From Odoribacter sp. AF15-53 (GTDB lineage: Bacteria > Bacteroidota > Bacteroidia > Bacteroidales > Marinifilaceae), in NCBI RefSeq assembly GCF_003479425.1, contig NZ_QUHC01000016.1, positions 1 to 55,000 on the forward strand: 55,000 nucleotides of DNA, read 5' to 3'. Of the stretch, positions 32,965 to 42,000 are shown piece after piece. Made by a program: the position numbers and the translations under genes. The notes beneath the pieces were generated by a model. It did not search any database, was not told the DNA's origin, and saw only the letters and a list, made by a program, of their open reading frames with translations. Position 1 is the first letter of the stretch; every line of letters begins with the position of its first letter.

Positions 32965-33089
32965 AAAAGTCCATAAAGTCCATAAAGTCACGGGTGTCCT
33001 TCGGACAGTGTTTATCGGCAGCTCAAGCTGCCGTAGACAAAGCGCCCCGCAGGGGTCCATGACTTTATGACTTTATGGACCTTATGAAC
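32965..33089. repeat. Nonamer-palindrome element with full core, 3' of the M3 peptidase gene
   Basis: Left arm: CATAAAGTC, CATAAAGTC (period 9, about 32966-32989). Core: GTCCTTCGGAC (32996-33006), GGCAGCTCAAGCTGCC (33017-33032), CCCCGCAGGGG (33044-33054). Right arm: GACTTTATG, ACTTTATGG, ACCTTATGAAC. This is the cleanest copy and can serve as reference for the family. It ends five bases before the stop codon of the peptidase gene and begins next to the crcB start. Confidence 0.85.
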
Positions 33090-33093
33090 CCTT

Positions 33094-35184
33094 TTATTTC
33101 AGTCCGCTTCTTTCCAGTAGGGCGTCAACCGTCGGTTCTTGACCGCGGAAACGCTTGTAGAGGGTCATCGGGTTCTCGGACGCACCTTTCTCCAGCACGT
33201 TGCGGCGGAACGATTCGGCGGTAGCCTTGTCGAAGATGCCGTTCTGTTTGAACAGGGAGAATGCGTCGGCGTCGAGAACCTCGGCCCACTTGTAACCGTA
33301 ATACCCGGCGGCGTATCCCCCGGCGAAGATATGTCCGAACGCGGGCGAGAAGGCACTACCTTTCACGATAGGCAGGATTTCTGTCTTGCCCATGGCCCGT
33401 TGCTCGAATTCCACGAGGGGTTCGGTAACGGGAGCGGTGATCGTGTGCCATGCCATGTCAACCATGCCGAAACTCAACTGGCGATCGCTACCGTATCCGG
33501 CTTGGAAGTTGGACGAACGTTTGATCTTGTCGATGAATTCCTGCGGGATACTTTCTCCGGTCTCGTAATGTACGGCCCACGTGTCAAGCCACTCTTTTTC
33601 GAGCGCGTAGTTCTCCATGAATTGCGAGGGTAGTTCCACGAAGTCGCGGGAAACACCGTCCATGGAGGTCGAAGCGTACGTGCATTTGCCGAAAATACCG
33701 TGAAGGGCATGACCGAACTCGTGCAGGAACGTGGTTACCTCGTTGAATGTCAGTAGCGAAGGTTTCGTGTCGGTGGGTTTCGTGAAGTTCATCACTAGGG
33801 ATACCAGCGGGCGTTGATCCTTGCCGTTGACCATTTTCTGGCCGCGGAATTCGGTCATCCATGCGCCACCGCCCTTGCTTTCCCGCGGGAAAAAGTCCGT
33901 GTAGAGAACGGCAAGGAACGAACCGTCGTTGTCGTATACCTCGTAGGTCTTCACCTCGGGGTGATATAGCGGGATGTTGTTTACTTCCTTGAACGTGATA
34001 CCGTAGAGACGGGTAGCCAGGTCGAACACGCCTTTCTGCACGTTTTCAAGCTTGAAGTAGGGTTTCAGCATCTCGTCGTCAAGCGCGTATTTCTCCTGCA
34101 TCAACTTGTTGGAATAGTAGGCCCAGTCCCAACGTTGTAAATCGCCTTTCAACCCGGCTTTACGGGCGAACGCTTCTACTTCCTGTTTGTCCTTCACGGA
34201 GTAAGGATAAGAAGCATCATGAAGTTCGGCGATGAAATTATTCACGATCTCCGGCGTGTTGGCCATGCGATCCGTCAGGGCGTAATCGGCGTAAGTCTTG
34301 TAACCCATCAATTGCGCCTTTTCAAAACGCAGGGCGGTGATTTTCTTGATGACCTCCTCGTTATTATACTCGTTAGCATGGTATGCGCGGGAAGAGTTGG
34401 CCCGGTACATTTGCTCGCGTAAGGCCCGGTTATCGGCATATTTCATGAAAGGTCCCATGCTCGGGTAGTGGAGGGTGAAAATCCAACCTTCCTTGCCCTG
34501 TTGTTTGGCGGTCATGGCGGCCATTTCCTTGGCACCATCGGGTAGACCGGAAAGATCCTTCTCGTCCGTCACGTGCAGTTGGAAAGCGTTGGTCTCGGCC
34601 AACTCGTTCTTATCGAACGTGAGGCTCAGTTTACCCAGTTCGATCGAGATTTCCTTGAAGCGCTCCCTTGCCTCTCCTTCGAGATTGGCTCCCCCGTCAA
34701 TGAACGATTTCCACGTGTTTTCCAGCAACATGGTTTGTTCGGGGTTGAGGTTCAACTGTTCTTTCTGAGCGTGTACTTGTTTCACCCGGTCGAAAAGTTG
34801 CGGGTTCATGTAGATTGCGTGACTGAACGAGGTCAGTTTGGGCGACACGTTCTGGGCGATGTCCTGCATCAGGCTGTCGGTGAGACAGGCGTTGAGGTTG
34901 AAGAATATGCCGGAAATGGCATTCATCCGTCCGCCCACGTTGTCTAATGCCACGATGGTGTTCTCGAAGGTCGGGGTTTCCTTGGAAGAGGCGATCTGCT
35001 CGACCTCTTTCCTGGCTTCCTCGATAGCCACGTCAAAAGCGGGTTCGTAATGCTCTGCCTTGATTTTATCGAATGGAGGCGTCTGGTGGGGCGTGTCAAA
35101 ACTCGTCAATAGCGGGTTTTGTTCCGTCTTTCCGCAGGATGCCACAAGAAGAATAATTGCAGCCATAAATGTTGTCTTTCTCAT
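33094..35184 (-). CDS. M3-family metallopeptidase (peptidyl-dipeptidase Dcp-like), lipoprotein
   Basis: A 696-residue zinc oligopeptidase with the catalytic HEFGH at 488-492 in FLHEFGHALHGIFG. The N-terminal signal with VASC lipobox (Cys17) puts it in the periplasm or outer membrane, whereas E. coli Dcp carries no such lipobox. It probably trims short peptides brought in by outer-membrane transporters. The full M3 layout is intact, with a helical N-terminal half and the zinc domain after about residue 430. A repeat element follows its stop by five bases. Confidence 0.94.
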   Translation of the reverse strand: MRKTTFMAAIILLVASCGKTEQNPLLTSFDTPHQTPPFDKIKAEHYEPAFDVAIEEARKEVEQIASSKETPTFENTIVALDNVGGRMNAISGIFFNLNACLTDSLMQDIAQNVSPKLTSFSHAIYMNPQLFDRVKQVHAQKEQLNLNPEQTMLLENTWKSFIDGGANLEGEARERFKEISIELGKLSLTFDKNELAETNAFQLHVTDEKDLSGLPDGAKEMAAMTAKQQGKEGWIFTLHYPSMGPFMKYADNRALREQMYRANSSRAYHANEYNNEEVIKKITALRFEKAQLMGYKTYADYALTDRMANTPEIVNNFIAELHDASYPYSVKDKQEVEAFARKAGLKGDLQRWDWAYYSNKLMQEKYALDDEMLKPYFKLENVQKGVFDLATRLYGITFKEVNNIPLYHPEVKTYEVYDNDGSFLAVLYTDFFPRESKGGGAWMTEFRGQKMVNGKDQRPLVSLVMNFTKPTDTKPSLLTFNEVTTFLHEFGHALHGIFGKCTYASTSMDGVSRDFVELPSQFMENYALEKEWLDTWAVHYETGESIPQEFIDKIKRSSNFQAGYGSDRQLSFGMVDMAWHTITAPVTEPLVEFEQRAMGKTEILPIVKGSAFSPAFGHIFAGGYAAGYYGYKWAEVLDADAFSLFKQNGIFDKATAESFRRNVLEKGASENPMTLYKRFRGQEPTVDALLERSGLK

Positions 35185-35235
35185 TGTTTAATTAGTGTTC
35201 TGATTTGTATTCGAAATTTCGGTGGCGAAGTTACA

Positions 35236-35272
35236 GAATAGTTTGTAAAGTTCATAACGCCTGTAAAGTCTT
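35236..35272. repeat. Possible decayed nonamer arm
   Basis: TTGTAAAGTTCATAACG and CTGTAAAGTC resemble the left-arm words of the intact elements. No right arm or core is seen before the next stop codon at 35357, so this may be a remnant. The match is weak. Confidence 0.35.
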
Positions 35273-35356
35273 CGCCGGGGAGACGCTTGAAAACTCGCGC
35301 TTGCCACGACATGATTCGTGCCAATGTTTGGATTTCATGGAAAGAAGTACTATGAT

Positions 35357-35866
35357 TTACTTCTTCTTCCCCTTGAACACGATCTTGGGCTCGACGATCA
35401 TCGGGATCACGGTGACGGTGATATCGAGATCGAGATTGTCGTTTTGAATTTTACCTTTGTGCGTGTAGGAAATGGTTTGTTGCCCGGCGGTAACTTTTCC
35501 TCCTCCTTCGAGGTTGAAGGTGGTGTCGGTTTCGATGACCTTGCTTTTAGCCGGATCAACCGTGATACCCCGCACGGGCATGGTGAAGTCCACGAGTTGC
35601 AGCGTCACGTTCTTGCTGGTATCGGCAGTGATCCTGATCTTGCAGGGGATCGGGCCTTCGGGAACCAGCGTCTTGCCGTTGGCATCGGGTTTTAGCATCG
35701 CTTTCACGTGATCGGGTAGGATGATCGTGGCCTCGCCCTCGTACAGGCCGGGAAGGGAGGAGACGTCACGTGCCCGTCGATCGCTACAACTGTTACAAGA
35801 ACTTAACAACGAGGATGTTGTGATCGTCACTAGTAATATTCCGATAAAGAAAATAGTCCGTTTCAT
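35357..35866 (-). CDS. Calycin-like lipoprotein
   Basis: A 169-residue lipoprotein: signal MKRTIFFIGILLVTITTSS, lipobox LLSSC, then a Cys-rich short spacer. The mature part starts LPGLYEGEATIILPD and contains beta-strand patterns ending in PKIVFKGKKK, resembling Bacteroidetes calycin-like domain proteins. No enzyme motif is present. The divergent gene at 35938 encodes a shorter protein with the same G-x-YEGEA opening and a similar KGKKK/KAKKV end, so the two look like paralogues. Function unknown. Confidence 0.82.
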   Translation of the reverse strand: MKRTIFFIGILLVTITTSSLLSSCNSCSDRRARDVSSLPGLYEGEATIILPDHVKAMLKPDANGKTLVPEGPIPCKIRITADTSKNVTLQLVDFTMPVRGITVDPAKSKVIETDTTFNLEGGGKVTAGQQTISYTHKGKIQNDNLDLDITVTVIPMIVEPKIVFKGKKK

Positions 35867-35878
35867 GAAGTGTTGATT

Positions 35879-35886
35879 TATTTTTG
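35879..35886 (+). promoter_or_regulatory. Promoter -7 box for the 35938 gene
   Basis: TATTTTTG is an exact TAnnTTTG box 52 bases before the ATG. Confidence 0.5.
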
Positions 35887-35937
35887 TATTTTCGACCGTT
35901 AAAAATAGAAACTTTTATCAATTAAACCATCAGGATT

Positions 35938-36396
35938 ATGAAATTTGTAGGATTACTTCTTCTTTTATTACTTGCGGTCGGGGGATCGGTGAAAGCCACG
36001 TCGGTGGAGAGTTCGGACAAAAAGGATCACGCGGCTGCCGTTGCCGGGACGTACGAGGGGGAGGCCTTTATCGAGATCATGCAGCAAAAGATGAAGTTGA
36101 AGCTCGAATTGAAACGCACTCACCGGGATAGCGTGATCGTGGTGGTAACGGATTTCGTGCTGCCTAACGGGCAAAAGTTCAGTTATCGTTCAACGGGTGT
36201 TTCCGTGAAGCCGGTGGTGAAGGACGGTAAGAACGTGTATCAACTGAATATCTCGTTTGGCTATAATTATAACGGGATGCCGATGAAGGTGACCGCCACG
36301 GGAACGATCGTCAACGGTCAACTCGATTCGCTGGTGAAAGCCACGATCATGGATGCCATGGAAACAAAGGTGACTTACAAGGCGAAAAAGGTGTAG
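35938..36396 (+). CDS. Exported calycin-like protein
   Basis: A 152-residue exported protein with a plain signal peptide (MKFVGLLLLLLLAVGGSVKA) and no lipobox. The mature part opens VAGTYEGEAFIEIMQQKMKL and ends in short beta strands (MKVTATGTIVNGQLDSL). The YEGEA motif and overall strand pattern match the divergent lipoprotein at 35357-35866, which suggests they arose by duplication and may bind a similar hydrophobic or small ligand. This is inference; no binding residue is known. Confidence 0.78.
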   Translation: MKFVGLLLLLLLAVGGSVKATSVESSDKKDHAAAVAGTYEGEAFIEIMQQKMKLKLELKRTHRDSVIVVVTDFVLPNGQKFSYRSTGVSVKPVVKDGKNVYQLNISFGYNYNGMPMKVTATGTIVNGQLDSLVKATIMDAMETKVTYKAKKV

Positions 36397-36426
36397 ATAT
36401 TCCCGCCGGAATAAAAAATAAAATCA

Positions 36427-36434
36427 TACATTTG
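36427..36434 (+). promoter_or_regulatory. Promoter -7 box for the ECF sigma factor
   Basis: TACATTTG matches TAnnTTTG and lies 22 bases before the ATG at 36457, so the sigma gene may be read by the housekeeping sigma factor. Confidence 0.6.
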
Positions 36435-36456
36435 TATCACTACCAGAGTGTACAAG

Positions 36457-37071
36457 ATGAGGAGTGATAGTCAAATTATCGAATTGTTGAAAGCGGGACG
36501 ACGAGAGGGAATGGTTACCTTGTTTGATCGCTATTACAAGCCGTTGGTTTTATTCGCTGACGGTTTCCTGCATGATTTGTCCGGGGCCGAAGACGTGGTG
36601 CAGGAACAATTCGTGAAATTGTGGGAGGAACGGCTTTACGAGCGGATTCACGAGAAGGCGTTGAGCACATTTCTTTTTACCATGGTGAAAAATAGTTGTA
36701 CCAATCAATTGATCCGGCGAGGGATAAAGACGGAACTTCTCGATTTACCTCATTACCAGATAGCGCAGGAAGAAGCCCGGGAATTCGATCCGGTAGTGAT
36801 GACTACGATCCGGAAAGCTTTGGATTGCTTGCCGGAAAAGACGCGTAACGTGGTTGAGTGCGTCATGCTGGGAGGGCGCATGTATAAAGAGGCTGCCGAT
36901 GAACTGGGGGTCTCTGTCAATACCGTGAAAACTTTGCTGAAAGCGGGGATAAAGGAATTACGCGTGTTGTTGAAAGATCAGCGGGGAATACTTCTCCTGT
37001 TTGTTATTCGTTTTACCAAAGTTTCTTCTCGATTGTCACATTTCACGAGTTCGGGAAAGAGGCTTTCGTGA
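36457..37071 (+). CDS. ECF-type RNA polymerase sigma factor
   Basis: A 204-residue sigma-70 family factor of the FecI-like Bacteroidetes group. Region 2 is at about 5-75 (FDRYYKPLVLFADGFLHDLS, AEDVVQEQFVKLWEE), and region 4 at about 115-170 (LPEKTRNVVECVMLGGRMYK, EAADELGVSVNTVKTLLKAG). A GTG at 36448 would add three residues; the ATG is preferred. It would direct the downstream SusC/SusD locus under control of the FecR protein. Unusually, 756 bases including a palindromic repeat lie between it and fecR. The last about 25 residues are not typical of the family. Confidence 0.93.
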   Translation: MRSDSQIIELLKAGRREGMVTLFDRYYKPLVLFADGFLHDLSGAEDVVQEQFVKLWEERLYERIHEKALSTFLFTMVKNSCTNQLIRRGIKTELLDLPHYQIAQEEAREFDPVVMTTIRKALDCLPEKTRNVVECVMLGGRMYKEAADELGVSVNTVKTLLKAGIKELRVLLKDQRGILLLFVIRFTKVSSRLSHFTSSGKRLS

Positions 37072-37512
37072 TTTCCAACACTTTTTCTGATAAAGAGGTC
37101 TGCATGATCATGGTGTCGTGCGGCTACACGGTGTATATGAGGAAGCTATACTTGATAGAATTGACCTTTGTATACAATGATTGGTCGTGAATTAATGCTT
37201 TGTCCGTGAGATAGATTAATCGCCTGATTTTGATGTGATTGCTTCCGGGGTTCTCCCGGGTACTTCCTTGCTTACTTATCGGGAACTTATCAGGAATTAT
37301 TGTTAAGTAGTATACAAGTTGTCATTTCCTTTTAGATAATAAGGCGGGGAGTATATTTCGTGATGTATGGACATACAACGAGCAAGCTCCCTGTCTATTC
37401 TCGCTTAATCGCTAGTTTCCTTCTATAAATAACTATTCTTTGTACTCCTCTTTTTTATAAGAAAAAATAGTTCAACAAAGAAGTTTAGAGTGAAGAATAT
37501 AGCCAAGAGGAA
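37072..37512. other. Long gap after the sigma factor gene
   Basis: About 440 bases with no convincing gene. It is AT-rich and contains the short palindrome TTGTATACAA near 37168-37177 and no exact TAnnTTTG box. It leads into the palindromic element at 37513. Confidence 0.4.
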
Positions 37513-37720
37513 GAGTATTCCAGCTCTCCCTCTGTTTATAGAGGCCACTGAAAAAGTCGGTATTGTGATAAACAACTACCCCCTCCGGCTCCCCCTTACA
37601 CAGGGGGAGAGTTGATTACCAAGCGGTTTCCCCTCCTGTGTAAGGAGGGGCCAGGGGTGGTAGTTCAAATAATGAAACTTTTTCTGTGCCCTTATACGCA
37701 GAGGAGGAATTGGAATACTC
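37513..37720. repeat. 208-bp nested imperfect palindrome between sigma factor and fecR
   Basis: The outer ends GAGTATTCC (37513-37521) and GGAATACTC (37712-37720) are exact inverted copies. Moving inward, TCTGTTTATAGAGG faces CTTATACGCAGAGG, GAAAAAGT faces ACTTTTTC, and AACTACCCC faces GGGGTGGTAGTT. At the centre are two opposed hairpins: CCCCC-TTACACA-GGGGG (37591-37607) and CCCTCC-TGTGTAA-GGAGGG (37631-37649). It looks like a non-coding, MITE-like or structural intergenic repeat; no reading frame is evident. Confidence 0.75.
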
Positions 37721-37827
37721 ACCGTTTTCGGGAAGAGGGTTCTAAAAAAAGATGAAAAAAAAGATTGTTTTTATTCACCCGCCAAAGAGGAAATTTTGTT
37801 TAACTGGTAAATTACATTATCAAAGTC

Positions 37828-39006
37828 ATGGAAATACACGATGAAATATTCCGGGATATACAGGCTTGCTGGCAGGGTAACGCCACGGGCGAGCAGGTTG
37901 ACCGGGTGAAAAAATGGATAGAAGAAAACGAGGAAAATCACCGGGAGTATGAACGTTTATCCCGGTTATATTACCGGTTAGGATACGCGAAACGTTGGGA
38001 CGAGATTGACATGCGAGCGGCGGGAGCATCTTTGTTAAAACGGATTTCGAGAACTCGGAAACGGAAAATGTCACGTTACGTGTGGAGGTGTGTCGCGGCA
38101 GCGTGCGTGATTGTTGGCGGGATGATGTTTCTATGGATGAAAGAGATACCCCGGACGGGAGAATTTCCGTTGAACCTGTCGGAGGTGCGGTCCGGTAGCC
38201 CGAAAGCGACCCTGGTATTAAGTGACGGGAGGCATGTTTCTTTGGCGGCGGACACGCTTTTTCGCATGCAGGTGCAAGGAACTTTGTTAAAAGAAGATGC
38301 CATCGGGGGATTGAAATATGAAATTCCAGATAGCCTGAGAGATATATCGCGGGGACAGGCTATCACGTACAATCGACTCGTGGTTCCTCGCGGGGGAGAA
38401 TATATCATGACGCTTTCGGACGGAACTCGGGTGTGGCTGAACGCGGAGACGGAGTTGAGATTTCCCGTCGTGTTCGCCAAGGATAAACGCGAAGTTCACG
38501 TGAAAGGGGAGGCTTATTTCGAGGTGGTGAAGGATTCTTCAAGGCCGTTTATCGTGCATGCTTCCGGGGTTTCGACGCGGGTGCTGGGAACCTCGTTCAA
38601 CGTGATGGCTTACGAGAATGAACCGTTGGCGGAAATCACGCTCGTGGAAGGGAAGGTTGAAGTCGAGAGCCGGGGGAATACATGCTTGTTGACCCCCGGT
38701 TGGCAGGCCGTCGTGGACAGTGACACAAGGCAGCTTTCCCGCCGGGAGGTAAATGTTTCTTCTTACGTGTCGTGGCGGGACGGGTTGTTTGATTTCGGGG
38801 AGATGACTCTTGAAGAGCTGGTGATGAAATTGAGTCGTTGGTATGACGTGGATTTTTTCTTTGTCAATAGCGGTGCCCGTGCCAAGCGATTCACGGGGGC
38901 GATCAAGAGGAATAACACGTTGCAGTTCATGCTCGATTTTATAGAGAAGACATCGGACGTGTATTTTAAAGTGGACGGGAAAGTGATTCAGATTCACGAG
39001 AGATAA
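37828..39006 (+). CDS. FecR-family anti-sigma factor
   Basis: A 392-residue single-pass inner-membrane regulator. The N-terminal cytoplasmic part (1-85) holds the sigma-binding region. A membrane helix at about 90-107 (CVAAACVIVGGMMFLWM) follows. The periplasmic part has the FecR domain (RGGEYIMTLSDGTRVWLNAE, VKGEAYFEV, VLGTSFNVMAYE) and a C-terminal DUF4974-type end. It would sense the loading state of the SusC-like receptor through the latter's STN domain and then release or activate the sigma factor encoded upstream. Confidence 0.95.
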   Translation: MEIHDEIFRDIQACWQGNATGEQVDRVKKWIEENEENHREYERLSRLYYRLGYAKRWDEIDMRAAGASLLKRISRTRKRKMSRYVWRCVAAACVIVGGMMFLWMKEIPRTGEFPLNLSEVRSGSPKATLVLSDGRHVSLAADTLFRMQVQGTLLKEDAIGGLKYEIPDSLRDISRGQAITYNRLVVPRGGEYIMTLSDGTRVWLNAETELRFPVVFAKDKREVHVKGEAYFEVVKDSSRPFIVHASGVSTRVLGTSFNVMAYENEPLAEITLVEGKVEVESRGNTCLLTPGWQAVVDSDTRQLSRREVNVSSYVSWRDGLFDFGEMTLEELVMKLSRWYDVDFFFVNSGARAKRFTGAIKRNNTLQFMLDFIEKTSDVYFKVDGKVIQIHER

Positions 39007-39016
39007 TGATAAAAAA

Positions 39017-39049
39017 AGACCGTCAGGTGTTCGTACCACCTTTCGGTCT
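39017..39049 (+). terminator. Hairpin between fecR and susC
   Basis: AGACCG (39017-39022) pairs with CGGTCT (39044-39049), and AGGTG with CACCT inside. It lacks a T-run. It may weaken read-through from fecR to susC or mark a separate susC transcript. Confidence 0.45.
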
Positions 39050-39082
39050 GGATAAAGTTTTGGAAACTTAAAACACAAATGT

Positions 39083-42000
39083 ATGAAAAAAAATCCATTA
39101 ATGGGGTTCGTTTGGGTGAAAAACGAACGCTGGAAATTCTTATTAGCTATGCGATTAACACTTGTATTTCTTTTTTGTTTCATGTTGGGAGGATACGCCA
39201 ATAGCACGGCGCAGAACCAGATGAACGTGAAAATGGGAGAAACTACTTTCGAGAAGTTGTTTCAGGAGATTCGTGAGCAAACCGGTTGTATCGTGATGTA
39301 TAATAGCGATGTGCTGGACAAGAAGATGAGGGTCGAGGCCAATTTCGGGCGGATAGAGTTGGCGGATTTGTTAGAGAAAGTACTATCGGGTCGAGGCTTG
39401 ACTTTCGAGATGGACCGGGAGTTCGTGATCCTGATGAAGGTGCAACAGAAACCGGATGAACAGAAGAAGATCACGATCTCCGGGGTGGTGAGGGATAAGC
39501 GGAAGGAACCGTTGATCGGCGTGACCGTGCTGGTGAAGGGGACCTCGATCGGGGCGGTTACGGATACGGCGGGAAGGTATAAAATCACGTTGCCCGCGCG
39601 GCAAGACCTTGTCTTGATATTCTCTTTTATCGGTATGCAAAGTAAAGAGGTGAAGGTTACGGACCAGCAAGAAGTGAACGTGGTGCTGGAAGAGGATATC
39701 GAGGCCCTGGACGAGGTGGTGGTCTCCACGGGATATTACAATCGTAAGAAAGAGAGTTACACGGGAGCGACAACTTCTTTCACGGGGGATAAATTACGCA
39801 TGGTGTCTTCCGGCAACGTGTTGTCGACGCTTTCCGTGCTGGACCCCTCGTTCAAGTTGCTGGATAATATAGAGATGGGGAGTGACCCGAACACGATCCC
39901 GGAGTTCACGATCCGCGGGGGTGGGAGCTTGCAGTCGGAATACGAGAATTCGCCTAACATGCCCACGTTTATACTGGACGGGTTCGAGGTGAATGCCGAG
40001 AAGATTTTCGATTTGGACCCGAACCGGGTGGCCTCGATCACGATATTGAAGGATGCCGCCGCCACGGCCATCTACGGTTCGAGAGCGTCGAACGGGGTGG
40101 TGGTGGTGGAAACCGTGGAGCCTCAAGCCGGGAAATTACGGTTGAGCTACACGTTTTCCGGGGATTTCTCGTTCGCGGACTTGGGGGTTTACGACCTGAT
40201 GAACGCCGCGGAAAAGTTGGAGTACGAGCGTTTGGCGGGATTGTACAAGCATAGTAATATCGAGCAGGGTGATAGGTATAGCGACCGGTATAACCAGCGG
40301 TTGAAGTGGGTGAAGCAGGGGATTGATACCGATTGGTTGAGTAAGCCGATAAAAGACCTTGGATTCGGGCATAAGCATTTTTTGCTGGTAGAAGGGGGAG
40401 ATTCTTCTATCCGGTATGGCCTTTCCGTGAATTATAACGTGACGGACGGGGTGATGAAAAAGTCGGGGCGGCGGACGATCGGGATCGGGAGTAAATTGCA
40501 ATATAATTATAAAAATCTGCGTTTTATCAATGACTTGATCTATTCGAGCGTGAAAGGTACGAATTCTCCTTACGGTTCTTTCACTACTTACACGTACCAG
40601 AATCCTTATTTTTACCCGTATGACGAGAACGGGAACGTGAAGCAATACCTGTATCAACCGACGCTTGACGGGGATGTAACGGTTCCGAACCCGTTGTATA
40701 ACGCGGCCAAGAATACGCGGAGCGAATCCAGTTACAGCGAGTTTAATAATAATTTCTCGATAGAATGGAATATCATGGAGGGGATGACGTTACGCGGGAA
40801 GTTGTCGTTGAACAGCAAGAAGGAGAGTTCCGATGACTTTAAACCTGCCACGCACACGGATTTCACGACAACAAAATATAAAGGAAGCTACGAAAAAGGG
40901 GAACGGAAGACGTTCACGTACGATGCTAACGTGGTGTTCAATTATGCCCGGTCGTTCGAGAAACACAGTATAAATGTGGCGGCCGTGTGGAACGTGAGGG
41001 AGAGTAGTGTTGACAGTTATTCCGTGCTGGCGGTGAATTACCCGAACGAGCAAATGGATCATTTCGGGATGGGAACCGCTTTTAAAGAGGGAGGAAAACC
41101 GTCGGGAGATTACGAGGTGAGTCGCTTGATGGGATTCGCGGGCAATGTCAATTACGGTTGGGATAATCGTTACCTGCTTGATCTTTCCATTCGTACGGAC
41201 GGTTCGTCCGTGTACGGTGCGAATCAACGCTGGGGAACGTTCGGTTCCGTCGGGGTAGCGTGGAATATACACCGGGAGAGATGGTTCGAGGATTCCCGTG
41301 TCGTGAGTGATTTGAAATTGCGGGGGTCGATCGGGAGTACCGGGGGACAGAATTTTTACCCGTTCCAGTCTATCCGGATGTTTAGTTACAAAGATGATCT
41401 GGTGGATGGAATCACTTACAACGGGAGTATCGGGGCGTTGTTGAAGAGTTACGGGAACACGGACTTGAAATGGCAGAAGAATTTGAAACGTAATATCGGG
41501 TTGGATTTTGCCTTTTTCAGGAGCCGGTTGTCGGGTTACGTGAATTACTATAAAGAGGATTCTAAGGCTTTGTTGATAGATGTGTTGTTGGCTCCTTCAA
41601 CGGGTTTTAATTCTTACAAGGATAATTTGGGTGAGGTTGAGAATCGGGGGATCGAGGCCAATATCCGGGGATCGGTGATTCGTGACACGGGGAAAGAGTT
41701 GCAATGGGATCTTTTTGTCGGCGTGATGAGTAACCGGAACCGGTTGTTGAAACTGAACGATGCTTTGGCCGCGTATAATCGTATGCAAGATGACAAGGTA
41801 AATAATGCTGAAGATGACAAGAAAAGTAATCGCCCGGTGGTTCGATACCAGAAAGGGAAATCTATTAATGCCATTTGGGCGAACGAGTCCCTGGGGATTG
41901 ACCCGAATAGCGGGGACGAGATATTTCTTGATCAGGATGGGAAGAAGGTAGACAAGTGGAGTACGGATAATTATAAACCGTTGGGTTGTAAGGATGCGGA

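Noticed and set aside
22163..33090. The nonamer elements as CRISPR arrays
   Set aside because: The repeated words are only 9 bases, have no unique spacers of regular length, and face inverted copies. No cas genes are present.
32956..33093. Fluoride riboswitch upstream of crcB
   Set aside because: The region is filled by the repeat element and I do not see the conserved GGCGAUGG-type fluoride riboswitch motif.
35185..35356. An intact seventh nonamer element before the M3 peptidase gene
   Set aside because: Only weak left-arm words at 35236-35272 are present, with no core and no right arm; listed as a possible remnant only.
37072..37827. A degraded transposase gene within the sigma-fecR gap
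   Set aside because: No frame of useful length or transposase motif was seen on either strand; the palindrome alone does not show a coding element.
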